From positions 2,108,001-2,172,000 of the forward strand of contig JARWSJ010000001.1 of assembly GCA_029906195.1 (NCBI GenBank): DNA of 64,000 nt, in the 5' to 3' direction. Each line of letters opens with the position of its first letter. The first letter of the stretch is position 1. Source of the DNA: Chitinophagaceae bacterium 26-R-25 (lineage in GTDB: Bacteria; Bacteroidota; Bacteroidia; Chitinophagales; Chitinophagaceae). The notes below the pieces were generated by a model that saw only the letters and a list, made by a program, of their open reading frames with translations, ran no database searches and was not told the origin of the DNA. Both the position numbers and the translations under genes were made by a program. This document shows positions 1 to 8,115 of this stretch, piece after piece.

Positions 1-3000
1 AATGTTATCTGGGCACCTATGATGAAACTTTTAGGCGTAGGATAGGTTCCCTGGTAAATTCCATTAATAGTTTTTGTGTTAGGATCAATCGGCGGCTCAG
101 GTGATGGCCCGCTAAACTTGGTTATATAAAACAAGTTGTTTGCACTTACATAGATTCTTGATTGCGACAGGACCTTTGTTTTAGCGAGTAATGATTTGGA
201 GAGATCATACGACAGTGTTATCTCCCTTGCTGCCAGGTAATCTCCCTTCTCGTAAAATCTTGAGTTGTTACTATTTATTGTGGCTGATGCATTATTTATC
301 CTTGTATAATTCTTCTTACCAAGTGGCGCCGCCACCTGATCTGCATAATAAACTTTAGGGATATCTGTATTCGTATTAGTAGGTGACCATGCATTCTTTT
401 GCAAGTCTATATAGTTGAATGTCCCCTGGTATTGACCCAATGTTCTTGCCACGAGGTCATTGTATATTGTATGACCCAAAGCAAATTCAAAACGGGAGTA
501 TAAAGTGAAGCCTTTATAACTAAAGTTTGCAGAAAAGCCGCCTGTCCATTTTGGGAACATGTTACCAACATACACCTGGTCCCTTGAATCAATAGTATCG
601 TTCTGGTCCACATCCATCCAGTTGACATCACCCGGCGTTATTTTACCTGTACCATAAGTTACGCCTGGTCCGCTGATCTGTGCAACAACATCTCTCCTGC
701 TACCAGCGGTTTTAACGATCTCTGCATCATCTCTGAAGATCGATACCTGTTTGAATGCATAGATAGCGCCGAGCGGCTGTCCTTCCTGCAATCCTGAAAC
801 CCATACAAGTTGCTTTGCATTAGGATCATAAATTTGAATCAGACTTGCTGCACCTGCGCCGTTTTGCCTGTTGTTCGGCTGTCCGTTATATGGCAGTTGG
901 AGAATTTTATTTTTAACGTAACTGGCATTGGCACTCACATCTATCCTTAAGCCATTAGGATTGTTAAGCACGTTTGCATTTACCGTAAATTCATAGCCTT
1001 TGTTTTGGTAAGTACCTAAATTCGTTCTTACTGAACTGAAGCCCGTATAACCCGGAAGCGCAAGATTGGTTAACAGATCACTGGTCCTTCTATCGTAATA
1101 ATCGAAAACGAAAGATACCCTGTCGTGGAAAAGTCCAATGTCCGCACCTACGTCAGTTGTTTTACTTTTCTCCCATTGTAAATCTGAATTTACGACACCC
1201 GTATTTAAGAACCCAGCGTTGTTATTGTACAAACCTACACTGCCGTAAGTGCCTTGTACTTCATACCTGCCAAGTCCTGCTATGTTTCCGTTCTGGCCAT
1301 AGCTGATACGTGGCTTAAGTGTAGAGATCACATTGCTTATGCCTGAATTGCGGAAAAACTTTTCGTTTTGAATGTTCCATCCGGCAGAAACACCGGGGAA
1401 GAAACCATTTCTATTGTCTTTCGCCAGGCTCGATGCAGCGTCCATTCTAAAAGAAGCATTGACGAGGAAACGTTGGTCAAATACATACCCAACGCGACCA
1501 AGTGTAGAGATCATCCTGTATTCGGAAACAGTTGAATAGTTATTTCCCGCCGTAAAAGTAGTGGAAGCATTCACTGTGCGTATATCATCTGTAGGTGCAT
1601 TGGTTCCATACACCTGCGTAACATAGTCTTTTATACCATAGTACTCAGCACCCACCATTGCACTTACACGATGTTTTCGTGCAAAGATTTTATCGTAGTT
1701 CAGATTAGCGGTGAACTGCTTTTGAAAAGACCTTGAATTATAGGCTATTGAAGTTCTTGCCGTGTTGCTAAATGAAGGGGGATTGGAAAAGATGTTTGTA
1801 TAGGTTTGGGTTGCACGTTGAAAACTCTGGTCAATTTGTTCAGCCAGGTAAGCCGAACCCGTAGCTTTCAAATAAAGGCCCGGAAGAAGATCCCATTTAA
1901 CCGACGCATTGGCTGTTATTCTGTCTATCTCATCGCTTCTATCCTGTTTACCCAGCCAATACAAAGGATTGCCATCGTTCACGCCATTGCCCGGGTTTGG
2001 TTTGGTTTTAGCAGAATCCAGCCATGGGTTCATCGTTGGCCATATAGCCAGGTTTCTGTAAAGATTGTTTACCTCTGAACCGTTCACACCCAACTGCGAA
2101 GACGTCGATAAATTCACACCGGTCGATACTTCTATGTTAGGCTTTACTTTATAAGAACCATTCAACACACCGGAATAACGTTTATAACTTGAACCTACAA
2201 TAACACCGGGCTCGTTGTAGTAATCAAAACTGGCGAAATACTTTCCCTTATCGTTACCTCCTGTAACATTAACGTAGTGATCTTGCGTGTACGTATTTCT
2301 AAAAACAAGGTTCTCAATCTCTCCGCCGTGATCTTTGAAAATAATCGTTCCGCCATAAGGATCACCAACAGTATCCCAACCTTGCGAAAACAAATCATTC
2401 ATGGACGCATCGTATTTCCTGATATCGAAGATGGCAAGATCAGCAGCGCCTGTACCAGTGGTCACGCCACCAACGCCCGCAGGCAAGCCATAACCTCTGG
2501 ATGTATTGACCTGGCTAAGTGTTCTGCCTGAATTAAAATTGCCTAACCTGTTGTAGTAAATATAATCATGCGCATTTAAGTAAGTGTATCCCTTTCTTTT
2601 TTGATTGTATCCTCCCGTAAACTTGTACGAGATCTGCGCTACCCCAGACTTGCCCTGTCTTGTTGTAATTAAGATAACGCCATTGTTTGCGCGTGCACCA
2701 TAAATGGATGTAGCAGCAGCATCTTTCAACAACTCAATGGATGCGATATCTTCTGAGGCAATATCGTTATAGGAACGGATTATACCATCTATCACTACAA
2801 GCGGAGAACCGGGGTTGTTGATAGAAGCACCCCCTCTTAACAATATTAATGGTGAAGCACCCGGCTGGCCCGTAGCATTCACTACCTGCAGGCCCGAAAT
2901 GGTCCCCTGCAATGCACTTCCAACATTAGCACGCGGCGCATTTTCCAAAACCTTACTGTCCAGCTTGGCAATAGCGCTGGTGATGTTCCTGCGGTTTTGT

Positions 3001-3338
3001 GTTCCATAGCCCACCACAACTACCTCACTCATTTTATCGGTGGCTGTAGCCATCACCAAATTCAGTCTTGGCTCCGTACCGACGGTCACTTCAAGTACCT
3101 GGTAGCCTGTGTAAGAACACACGAGAACATCTTTGGCATTTGCAGCGATGTTAAAATCACCGTTTGCATCAGTGGTCGTTCCCCGTTTTGTTCCTTTAAC
3201 TAAGATATTAACACCATCAAGCGGTTTGTTCGATTCGCCCGCAAGAATGCGGCCCGAAATTTTTGCTTGAGAAAAGCCAACGATGGCAGATAGGAAAAAG
3301 GAAATGAACATTCCAATTCGCAGCCAGGCAAGTTTCAT
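1..3338 (-). CDS. SusC/RagA-family TonB-dependent outer-membrane receptor (3' end cut by window edge)
   Basis: Translating the minus strand from ATG at 3338 gives 1112 complete codons with no stop. The final codons read IGAQIT followed by a TT-starting codon, so only the last Phe/Leu and the stop should be missing. The order is a signal peptide ending near GFSQA, a carboxypeptidase-regulatory-like domain (about 25-100), the SusC signature SEVVVVGYGTQ, a plug domain with GQPGASPLILLRGG and a long beta-barrel. It should import oligosaccharides across the outer membrane using TonB energy. Its SusD partner would lie left of the window. It is divergent from the GntR regulator at 3710, which probably controls it. 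Family assignment is secure; the substrate cannot be told. Confidence 0.95.
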   Translation of the reverse strand, partial: MKLAWLRIGMFISFFLSAIVGFSQAKISGRILAGESNKPLDGVNILVKGTKRGTTTDANGDFNIAANAKDVLVCSYTGYQVLEVTVGTEPRLNLVMATATDKMSEVVVVGYGTQNRRNITSAIAKLDSKVLENAPRANVGSALQGTISGLQVVNATGQPGASPLILLRGGASINNPGSPLVVIDGIIRSYNDIASEDIASIELLKDAAATSIYGARANNGVILITTRQGKSGVAQISYKFTGGYNQKRKGYTYLNAHDYIYYNRLGNFNSGRTLSQVNTSRGYGLPAGVGGVTTGTGAADLAIFDIRKYDASMNDLFSQGWDTVGDPYGGTIIFKDHGGEIENLVFRNTYTQDHYVNVTGGNDKGKYFASFDYYNEPGVIVGSSYKRYSGVLNGSYKVKPNIEVSTGVNLSTSSQLGVNGSEVNNLYRNLAIWPTMNPWLDSAKTKPNPGNGVNDGNPLYWLGKQDRSDEIDRITANASVKWDLLPGLYLKATGSAYLAEQIDQSFQRATQTYTNIFSNPPSFSNTARTSIAYNSRSFQKQFTANLNYDKIFARKHRVSAMVGAEYYGIKDYVTQVYGTNAPTDDIRTVNASTTFTAGNNYSTVSEYRMISTLGRVGYVFDQRFLVNASFRMDAASSLAKDNRNGFFPGVSAGWNIQNEKFFRNSGISNVISTLKPRISYGQNGNIAGLGRYEVQGTYGSVGLYNNNAGFLNTGVVNSDLQWEKSKTTDVGADIGLFHDRVSFVFDYYDRRTSDLLTNLALPGYTGFSSVRTNLGTYQNKGYEFTVNANVLNNPNGLRIDVSANASYVKNKILQLPYNGQPNNRQNGAGAASLIQIYDPNAKQLVWVSGLQEGQPLGAIYAFKQVSIFRDDAEIVKTAGSRRDVVAQISGPGVTYGTGKITPGDVNWMDVDQNDTIDSRDQVYVGNMFPKWTGGFSANFSYKGFTLYSRFEFALGHTIYNDLVARTLGQYQGTFNYIDLQKNAWSPTNTNTDIPKVYYADQVAAPLGKKNYTRINNASATINSNNSRFYEKGDYLAAREITLSYDLSKSLLAKTKVLSQSRIYVSANNLFYITKFSGPSPEPPIDPNTKTINGIYQGTYPTPKSFIIGAQIT

Positions 3339-3360
3339 AAAAGCAGTTTTAGTTTTAGTA

Positions 3361-3375
3361 TTATGTATGACATAA
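3361..3375. promoter_or_regulatory. Candidate GntR/FadR operator upstream of susC
   Basis: TTATGTATGACATAA is a perfect 6-bp inverted repeat around a 3-nt spacer, 23 bp upstream of the susC start at 3338. It contains the GT-N3-AC core of FadR-subfamily operators. The half-site word ATGTATGA recurs inverted at about 3653-3660, in front of the regulator gene itself. A position overlapping the likely susC promoter or leader fits repression. The binding is inferred. Confidence 0.45.
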
Positions 3376-3472
3376 TAAAGTTAGACAGAATTTCACATAC
3401 CAACCAAAAAAAACTTTATTTAATTTTTGGGGTGCTTATTTTGTAGCCGAAACGGGCAGGGAGTCGAAATCC

Positions 3473-3590
3473 GTAGAGACGCATTGAATGCCTCTCAGCA
3501 ACACCACCATCATGCAACAAAAAATGCGCGATGTTACATTTTAAACGAACCTATTTCAGGTGCAGGGAGACGCGTTCAACGCGTCTCTAC
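3473..3590. repeat. Inverted pair of GTAG-type REP hairpins (copy A)
   Basis: The first hairpin is 3473-3496 (GTAGAGACGC, loop ATTGAAT, imperfect GCCTCTC). The second is 3566-3590 (GGAGACGCG, loop TTCAA, CGCGTCTCTAC). The pair faces outward, with GTAG on the left end and CTAC on the right, separated by about 70 nt. The pair at 27110-27231 has the same arms and a recognisably related spacer. It lies between the divergent susC and GntR genes. It resembles a bipartite REP element (BIME). Confidence 0.8.
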
Positions 3591-3637
3591 AGACGTTGGA
3601 TCTCGCCAGACCGACGAATAGGGACGCAAAAATTATG

Positions 3638-3670
3638 TTTGACTTAATAAAATCATACATATTATCTTTG
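3638..3670 (+). promoter_or_regulatory. Candidate Bacteroidota promoter of the GntR regulator
   Basis: TTTG at 3638-3641 and TATCTTTG at 3663-3670 match the Bacteroidetes -33 (TTTG) and -7 (TAnnTTTG) elements, with 21 nt between them. The -7 box is 39 nt upstream of the GTG start at 3710. The stretch between the boxes contains the half-site TCATACAT shared with the palindrome near susC, so autoregulation is possible. Confidence 0.45.
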
Positions 3671-3709
3671 GTCGTACGTTTAATATGCACTAATAATTAA
3701 AGAATAAAA

Positions 3710-4417
3710 GTGAAGGAAGTTTTTAAATCAATAGATACGCAATCACTGGTTGACAAAGTGGAAGACAGCCTGATTGCCTTATTACATCAGCGGAAACTCA
3801 AAGTGGGCGATAGTATTCCGAAAGAGCTCGAACTCGCCGCTGCGCTTGGTGTGAGCCGTACGGTTGTACGTGAAGCATTAATGAGGCTTAGGATGATGGG
3901 TTTGATCGACACGAAGAAAAAGAAAGGTGCGGTTATAACGAGTCCGGACATCTTCGGCAATTTGGCAAAAAGCCTAAATCCATATATTTTAAGTGATGAC
4001 ACCTTAAAGGAAATCTTTGAAATACGGTTGGTGCTGGAAGTAGGAATGGCAGACCTTTTATTCAGCCATGTTACAGATGCTGATATTAAGGAACTCAAGG
4101 AGATTGTAAAAAATGAACCACTCTCCGCTAAACACCGCATGTTTGAAGCTTCTTATGAAATAGCATTTCATGGAAAATTATACCAGATCACAAAAAATGA
4201 AACGCTTAAAAAGTTCCAGGGACTGCTATTACCAATATTTGATTTCGTAGAGAAGAGTTCAATCTTTAAACCCATCGCCGGCGCACAAAAATTCACTTCG
4301 CATAAACAACTCATCACCATTCTTGAGAAAGGCACACCGGAAGAATTCAGAAACGGCATGCGAAGCCATCTTGAAAATCATTTTGCACGACTAAGGCTGA
4401 ATAAAGGTGGGAAATAG
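3710..4417 (+). CDS. FadR/GntR-family transcriptional regulator with FCD domain
   Basis: A 235-aa protein starting at GTG; no nearby in-frame ATG gives a full winged helix. Residues about 10-78 form the GntR winged helix, with the recognition-helix region GVSRTVVREALMRL at 47-60 followed by the wing DTKKKKGAVI. Residues about 90-225 are the alpha-helical FCD ligand-binding domain. FCD regulators commonly sense sugar acids, fatty acyl groups or other organic acids. It is transcribed divergently from susC across 371 bp, and a palindromic operator candidate sits next to that gene. The likely role is substrate-responsive control of the susC operon; the ligand is unknown. Confidence 0.9.
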   Translation: MKEVFKSIDTQSLVDKVEDSLIALLHQRKLKVGDSIPKELELAAALGVSRTVVREALMRLRMMGLIDTKKKKGAVITSPDIFGNLAKSLNPYILSDDTLKEIFEIRLVLEVGMADLLFSHVTDADIKELKEIVKNEPLSAKHRMFEASYEIAFHGKLYQITKNETLKKFQGLLLPIFDFVEKSSIFKPIAGAQKFTSHKQLITILEKGTPEEFRNGMRSHLENHFARLRLNKGGK

Positions 4418-4431
4418 GTTGCTAATACTTT

Positions 4432-4504
4432 AAAGTCAAAAATCAAAATTCAAAAGTCAATAATGCAGGCTCTCGTTTTGACTTTTGAATTTTGATTTTT
4501 TTTT
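4432..4504. repeat. Hairpin with iterated A/T-rich arms downstream of the GntR gene
   Basis: The left arm repeats the word CAAAAGT/CAAAAAT (4432-4460) and is answered by TTTTGACTTTTGAATTTTG and a T-run (4475-4504). It follows the GntR stop by 14 bp and could terminate it. The same words recur at 4671-4733 beside the sulfatase end and at 56094-56335. Confidence 0.6.
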
Positions 4505-4531
4505 AGTGTTCGTGATGAGTGGCGAAAGGCT

Positions 4532-4634
4532 GTTTGTCATCCCGACGAAGGAGGGATCTGAGTAACTACTTAAGCAGCTCGCTGGTATGAAACCTAGATC
4601 CCTCCTTCGTCGGAATGACAAGCAACATTCTTTT
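4532..4634. repeat. Long inverted repeat, family 2 (copy 1)
   Basis: Left arm 4532-4559 (TTTGTCATCCCGACGAAGGA and the next 8 nt) and right arm 4595-4634 (GATCCCTCCTTCGTCGGAAT onward) pair over about 28 bp with one mismatch; the loop is about 35 nt. The right arm continues into ACAAGCAACATTCTTTT. The copy at 18385-18493 has the same layout with changed but still complementary core bases (GACGAAGGAGGG here, GAGGAACGAGGG there). Confidence 0.8.
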
Positions 4635-4670
4635 AATTTTTCAAACAATATTACTAGTCGACTAGGAATT

Positions 4671-4733
4671 CAAAAGTCAAAATTGAAAAACGCTCGATGC
4701 CTTTTTGAATTTTGACTTTTTACTTTTTACTTT
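4671..4733. repeat. Iterated-arm hairpin at the sulfatase 3' end
   Basis: AATTCAAAAGTCAAAATTGAAAA pairs with TTTTTGAATTTTGACTTTT, followed by repeated TACTTTT words that run to the sulfatase stop. On the minus strand it lies directly after the stop codon at 4727 and could act as a terminator or 3' end stabiliser. This stretch and the two preceding repeats fill the 309-bp gap between the GntR gene and the sulfatase. Confidence 0.5.
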
Positions 4734-6154
4734 TTCTCACCTGCAAACGGAAACACATCCGACTTGACGTGCGCATCATTCATCAACCGGATTGCTTTTT
4801 CAACAACGTCTTTATGCTGTGCGGCTACATCATTCTTCTCTCCTCTATCGTTATTGAGGTCGTATAACTCCACTTTTGTTTTCGCGGAATCATCAACATT
4901 CAAACGAATGCATTTCCACTGATCAAACCGTACTGCCTGCCTTCCACCGCTTTCATGAAATTCCCAATACAGATAATCATGTGCTTTTTGTTTTTTGCCG
5001 GTCATGGAAGGTAGAAACGAAATGCCATCAATGTACGCAGGAACGGGTTTGTTTACTATTTGTGCCAGCGTGGGCAACACATCCCAGAAACCACCTGCAT
5101 AATTATTGGTTGTACCGGCCTTTACTTTACCCGGCCATTTTACAATGAATGGCTCGCGAATTCCGCCTTCATACAGATCTCTTTTTTCCCCGCGCAAACC
5201 ACCACCACCATTGAAGAATTTCGAATCGGCACCTCCTTCGAAATGTGGGCCGTTATCACTTGTGAAGATGATCAGCGTATTGTCATCAAGCCCAAGCGCT
5301 TTCAATTTACTCACCACCTGGCCCACATACATATCAAGCCTGGTAACCATTGCAGCAAACATAGCGTGTGGAATTTGTTGAGATGCATAGCCCGCAGTGT
5401 TTGCTTTGCTTCCGTAATCGTCGCCATGAAAAGGCTTTTCCGGAAACTTACCTTTATACATGTTCAACAAACTATCATCGGGCGCAAGTAGTTCTGCATG
5501 CGGCAAATTATAGGTCAGGAAAAGCATAAACGGCTTTGCCTTATTATCATCAATAAACTGCAAGGCTTTCTGCTGGATAAGTTCCGGTGCATAGGTAACT
5601 GGTTTAAGCAGGTGGGCATTGCCTTCAAGATCTATTCTCGTCGTATTGTCCCAAAGATGTGTGGGATAGTAACGGTGTGCTTCTCTCTGGCAATTGTATC
5701 CGTAGAATTTATCAATGCCCTGTTTCATTGGATCTCCTTCGCTGCCGGGGAATCCCAATCCCCATTTACCAAACAATCCTGTGGTGTAACCAGCGCTCTT
5801 CATCAGTTCCGCAATGGTTACTGTGGAATCAGGAATAGGGGCCTGTCCCTCCGGCATCACTTCTTTGTTGCCACGGATGGGCGTGTGACCAGTGTGCTGC
5901 CCCGTCATCAGCGACGAGCGCGAAGGCGCACATACAGATGTTCCGGCATAGAACTGCGTGTACTTCATTCCATCTTTGGCCAGCCTGTTCAGGTTGGGTG
6001 TTTGAATTAGTTTTTGCCCATATGGTTGTATGTCGCCATATCCAAGATCATCTGCTAAAATGAAAACGATATTGGGTTTGCGGCTCTGCTGCGCCACAAT
6101 TAGCTGCGTAGAAAATATTGCAAGCGCCGATAAGCACATTGATCGTATAAACAT
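4727..6154 (-). CDS. Periplasmic sulfatase, formylglycine-dependent (arylsulfatase A type)
   Basis: 475 aa, a normal family length. A signal peptide ends near IVAQQ. The metal-site ADDLGYGD is at residues 34-41 and the catalytic motif CAPSR at C75-R79, where Cys75 would be converted to formylglycine by a maturase not seen here. HxGxGG-type and HDYLYWEF C-terminal elements are typical of carbohydrate sulfatases. It lies downstream of SusD in the sigma/FecR/SusC/SusD operon with a 141-bp gap containing a terminator, so it may have partly separate transcription. It should remove sulfate esters from imported oligosaccharides; the sugar and position are unknown. Confidence 0.93.
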   Translation of the reverse strand: MFIRSMCLSALAIFSTQLIVAQQSRKPNIVFILADDLGYGDIQPYGQKLIQTPNLNRLAKDGMKYTQFYAGTSVCAPSRSSLMTGQHTGHTPIRGNKEVMPEGQAPIPDSTVTIAELMKSAGYTTGLFGKWGLGFPGSEGDPMKQGIDKFYGYNCQREAHRYYPTHLWDNTTRIDLEGNAHLLKPVTYAPELIQQKALQFIDDNKAKPFMLFLTYNLPHAELLAPDDSLLNMYKGKFPEKPFHGDDYGSKANTAGYASQQIPHAMFAAMVTRLDMYVGQVVSKLKALGLDDNTLIIFTSDNGPHFEGGADSKFFNGGGGLRGEKRDLYEGGIREPFIVKWPGKVKAGTTNNYAGGFWDVLPTLAQIVNKPVPAYIDGISFLPSMTGKKQKAHDYLYWEFHESGGRQAVRFDQWKCIRLNVDDSAKTKVELYDLNNDRGEKNDVAAQHKDVVEKAIRLMNDAHVKSDVFPFAGEKK

Positions 6155-6235
6155 GTTGTTTGTTTTTCTAAACGTGACGAAGATATGGTTATCTACAAAT
6201 ACGTTTTTTTTTGAAGGTACTACGTAATGTGAATT

Positions 6236-6267
6236 AAAAAAATGCCGGTGAAAAAATATCCACCGGC
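6236..6267 (-). terminator. Rho-independent terminator after SusD
   Basis: Read on the minus strand: GCCGGTG, loop, CACCGGC, then a run of seven T. It lies 29 bp after the SusD stop and 82 bp before the sulfatase start, and would attenuate read-through into the sulfatase. Confidence 0.8.
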
Positions 6268-6295
6268 CTGTTCTAACAAAAAAACCAAAGTGTGC

Positions 6296-8074
6296 CTACT
6301 TCGTTGGCCATCCCGGATTTTGCGTGAGCTTGGGATTCAAAGCAATTTCTCCGGATGGTATTGGATACAAGTAATAGTAGTCAGGAAATGTAGCTGGCGG
6401 CAAAGGCTCGTAGCTTATGTATCCTTCTGTTGCTCCATTCAAAACAGGAATGATAGAATTCGCCGGAACATCTGTTCCCTTCTTGATCCATCTTCCCAGC
6501 TTCCACTGCGTTACATAGCTCATTTTGTTCCACCTTCTCAAATCATCAAAGTGAAAACCTTCGCCCATCAATTCAACAGCTCTTTCCCTTCTTATTTCCC
6601 ACAATACAGGGTCAACATCAGGGTCTCTTGAAGGGTCATTTGCAATAGCCGCCACATCCAGCGCCGCAACTTCTCCACGTGCCCTTAATTTATTGATAGT
6701 TGCGTTGGCAATGGCTTGTGTAAATTCACCGAGTTCAAATTTCGCTTCTGCGTAATTTGCCAGCACCTCTCCCATTCGAAACACAGGACAATCGTTGATA
6801 TCTGAGTTCTGCAGGTTAAGCACAAGATGGTCGACAAACTTATAAAACCTGTATCCCGTATAGGTAACACAGTACGGCTGACCATTTGAATAATCTGCAT
6901 AATGCGGCTCCTGTCTTACCACAAAGCCGTTCCAGTTAAGTGTAGGCAATGTTTTGCGCTGTGCGTTGGAAATGCGGTTCATCACGCCGAAATACATTGT
7001 ATCTTCCGGCACACCAGTATATGTAAACACGTTGCTTGGCGGATTGGTATTTACCTTGTAAGGTGGCGGCACTGAGAAATACAAACGAAGATCCCTGTTC
7101 TTAAATTCGTCGTTGGGCGTTTTGTCATTCGTAAAAAGTGGACTGGTAAAACGGGATTGTCCATCTTTCAGCAAATACATGTCTATTGCCTTTTTTGTCA
7201 GATCCCATCTGCCGGATGAGTTTCGTCCATAACTGGAGAGTGAATGGGTGATCTGGTTAGTCACATATTGTTTGTATAAAATAATGCCCGGCACACCTCC
7301 TAAATTTTCGCTGTTAAAATCATCATCATAGTTAGCGCTCAAAGCGGGAAATGTAACCATCAATTTTTCTGCAGCCAATGCACTTGCACGTAAATAAGGT
7401 TCTGCGTTGCCGAGATTGTGGTACTTGCGCCATGTTCCTTCCTGCAAACCAAAGCGCGACAAGAACGCCTGCACCACGGCCTTGTTGACAGTATTATCAC
7501 CATCACCTGCCACTTTAATGTTTTGCTGTGCATAGTTAAGATCATCAAGTATATGTTGTGTAACAATATCTCTTGGTGTACGAGCCATATACAGCGCCGT
7601 GTCTGCATCACCAGGTGCATGATCAAGATATTGCACATCACCATAACGGTTTACAAGGCCCGCATAGTTGAATGCCCTGAAGAAATAACCGACGCTTCTC
7701 CAATGTGCCTTGTCCGCATCTGATAATGTTGTTTTACCAATGTTGTCCAGCATGATATTTACATCTCTGATCCTTGCATAACTATTGGTGTAGAAAGCAT
7801 CGGAAGAAGGAACAACAACTGTTTGCGATATCCATGCAGATTGTCCGTTGGGATTTGCATTTAAGAAAAGATCCCCATTGATCTCTGAATTGACACCGTC
7901 AAAAGCGTAGCCCGGAAAAACGTTGTAGAATTTCCATGCGTATATTTTAAATCCGTTGTAGTCAGAAAATGTCGTGCTGATCTGCAGCTGATCCTTTGGT
8001 GTAAGATCCTTTGCGCAGCCAAGCAAAGAGGCTGAAAGCGCAGCAGACAAGAATATTTTTATAGTCGATTTCAT
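6296..8074 (-). CDS. SusD/RagB-family surface glycan-binding lipoprotein
   Basis: 592 aa. The signal peptide ends in the lipobox SLLGC (Cys20), so the mature protein should be lipid-anchored. The body has the helical TPR-like SusD fold, including the C-terminal signature RRERAVELMGEGFHFDDLRR about 90 residues from the end, and ends with ALNPKLTQNPGW, a common RagB ending. It forms the lid of the SusC transporter encoded 41 bp upstream and binds the oligosaccharide at the cell surface. Confidence 0.95.
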   Translation of the reverse strand: MKSTIKIFLSAALSASLLGCAKDLTPKDQLQISTTFSDYNGFKIYAWKFYNVFPGYAFDGVNSEINGDLFLNANPNGQSAWISQTVVVPSSDAFYTNSYARIRDVNIMLDNIGKTTLSDADKAHWRSVGYFFRAFNYAGLVNRYGDVQYLDHAPGDADTALYMARTPRDIVTQHILDDLNYAQQNIKVAGDGDNTVNKAVVQAFLSRFGLQEGTWRKYHNLGNAEPYLRASALAAEKLMVTFPALSANYDDDFNSENLGGVPGIILYKQYVTNQITHSLSSYGRNSSGRWDLTKKAIDMYLLKDGQSRFTSPLFTNDKTPNDEFKNRDLRLYFSVPPPYKVNTNPPSNVFTYTGVPEDTMYFGVMNRISNAQRKTLPTLNWNGFVVRQEPHYADYSNGQPYCVTYTGYRFYKFVDHLVLNLQNSDINDCPVFRMGEVLANYAEAKFELGEFTQAIANATINKLRARGEVAALDVAAIANDPSRDPDVDPVLWEIRRERAVELMGEGFHFDDLRRWNKMSYVTQWKLGRWIKKGTDVPANSIIPVLNGATEGYISYEPLPPATFPDYYYLYPIPSGEIALNPKLTQNPGWPTK

Positions 8075-8115
8075 TTGTTTAATTGTTTAGTCTCGAAAAT
8101 CAATTCTGTTTATTA

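Noticed and set aside
3427-3621. 64-codon plus frame over REP copy A
   Set aside because: It is the translation of the REP hairpins; the protein has no recognisable feature, unlike the in-frame case in the RAYT gene.
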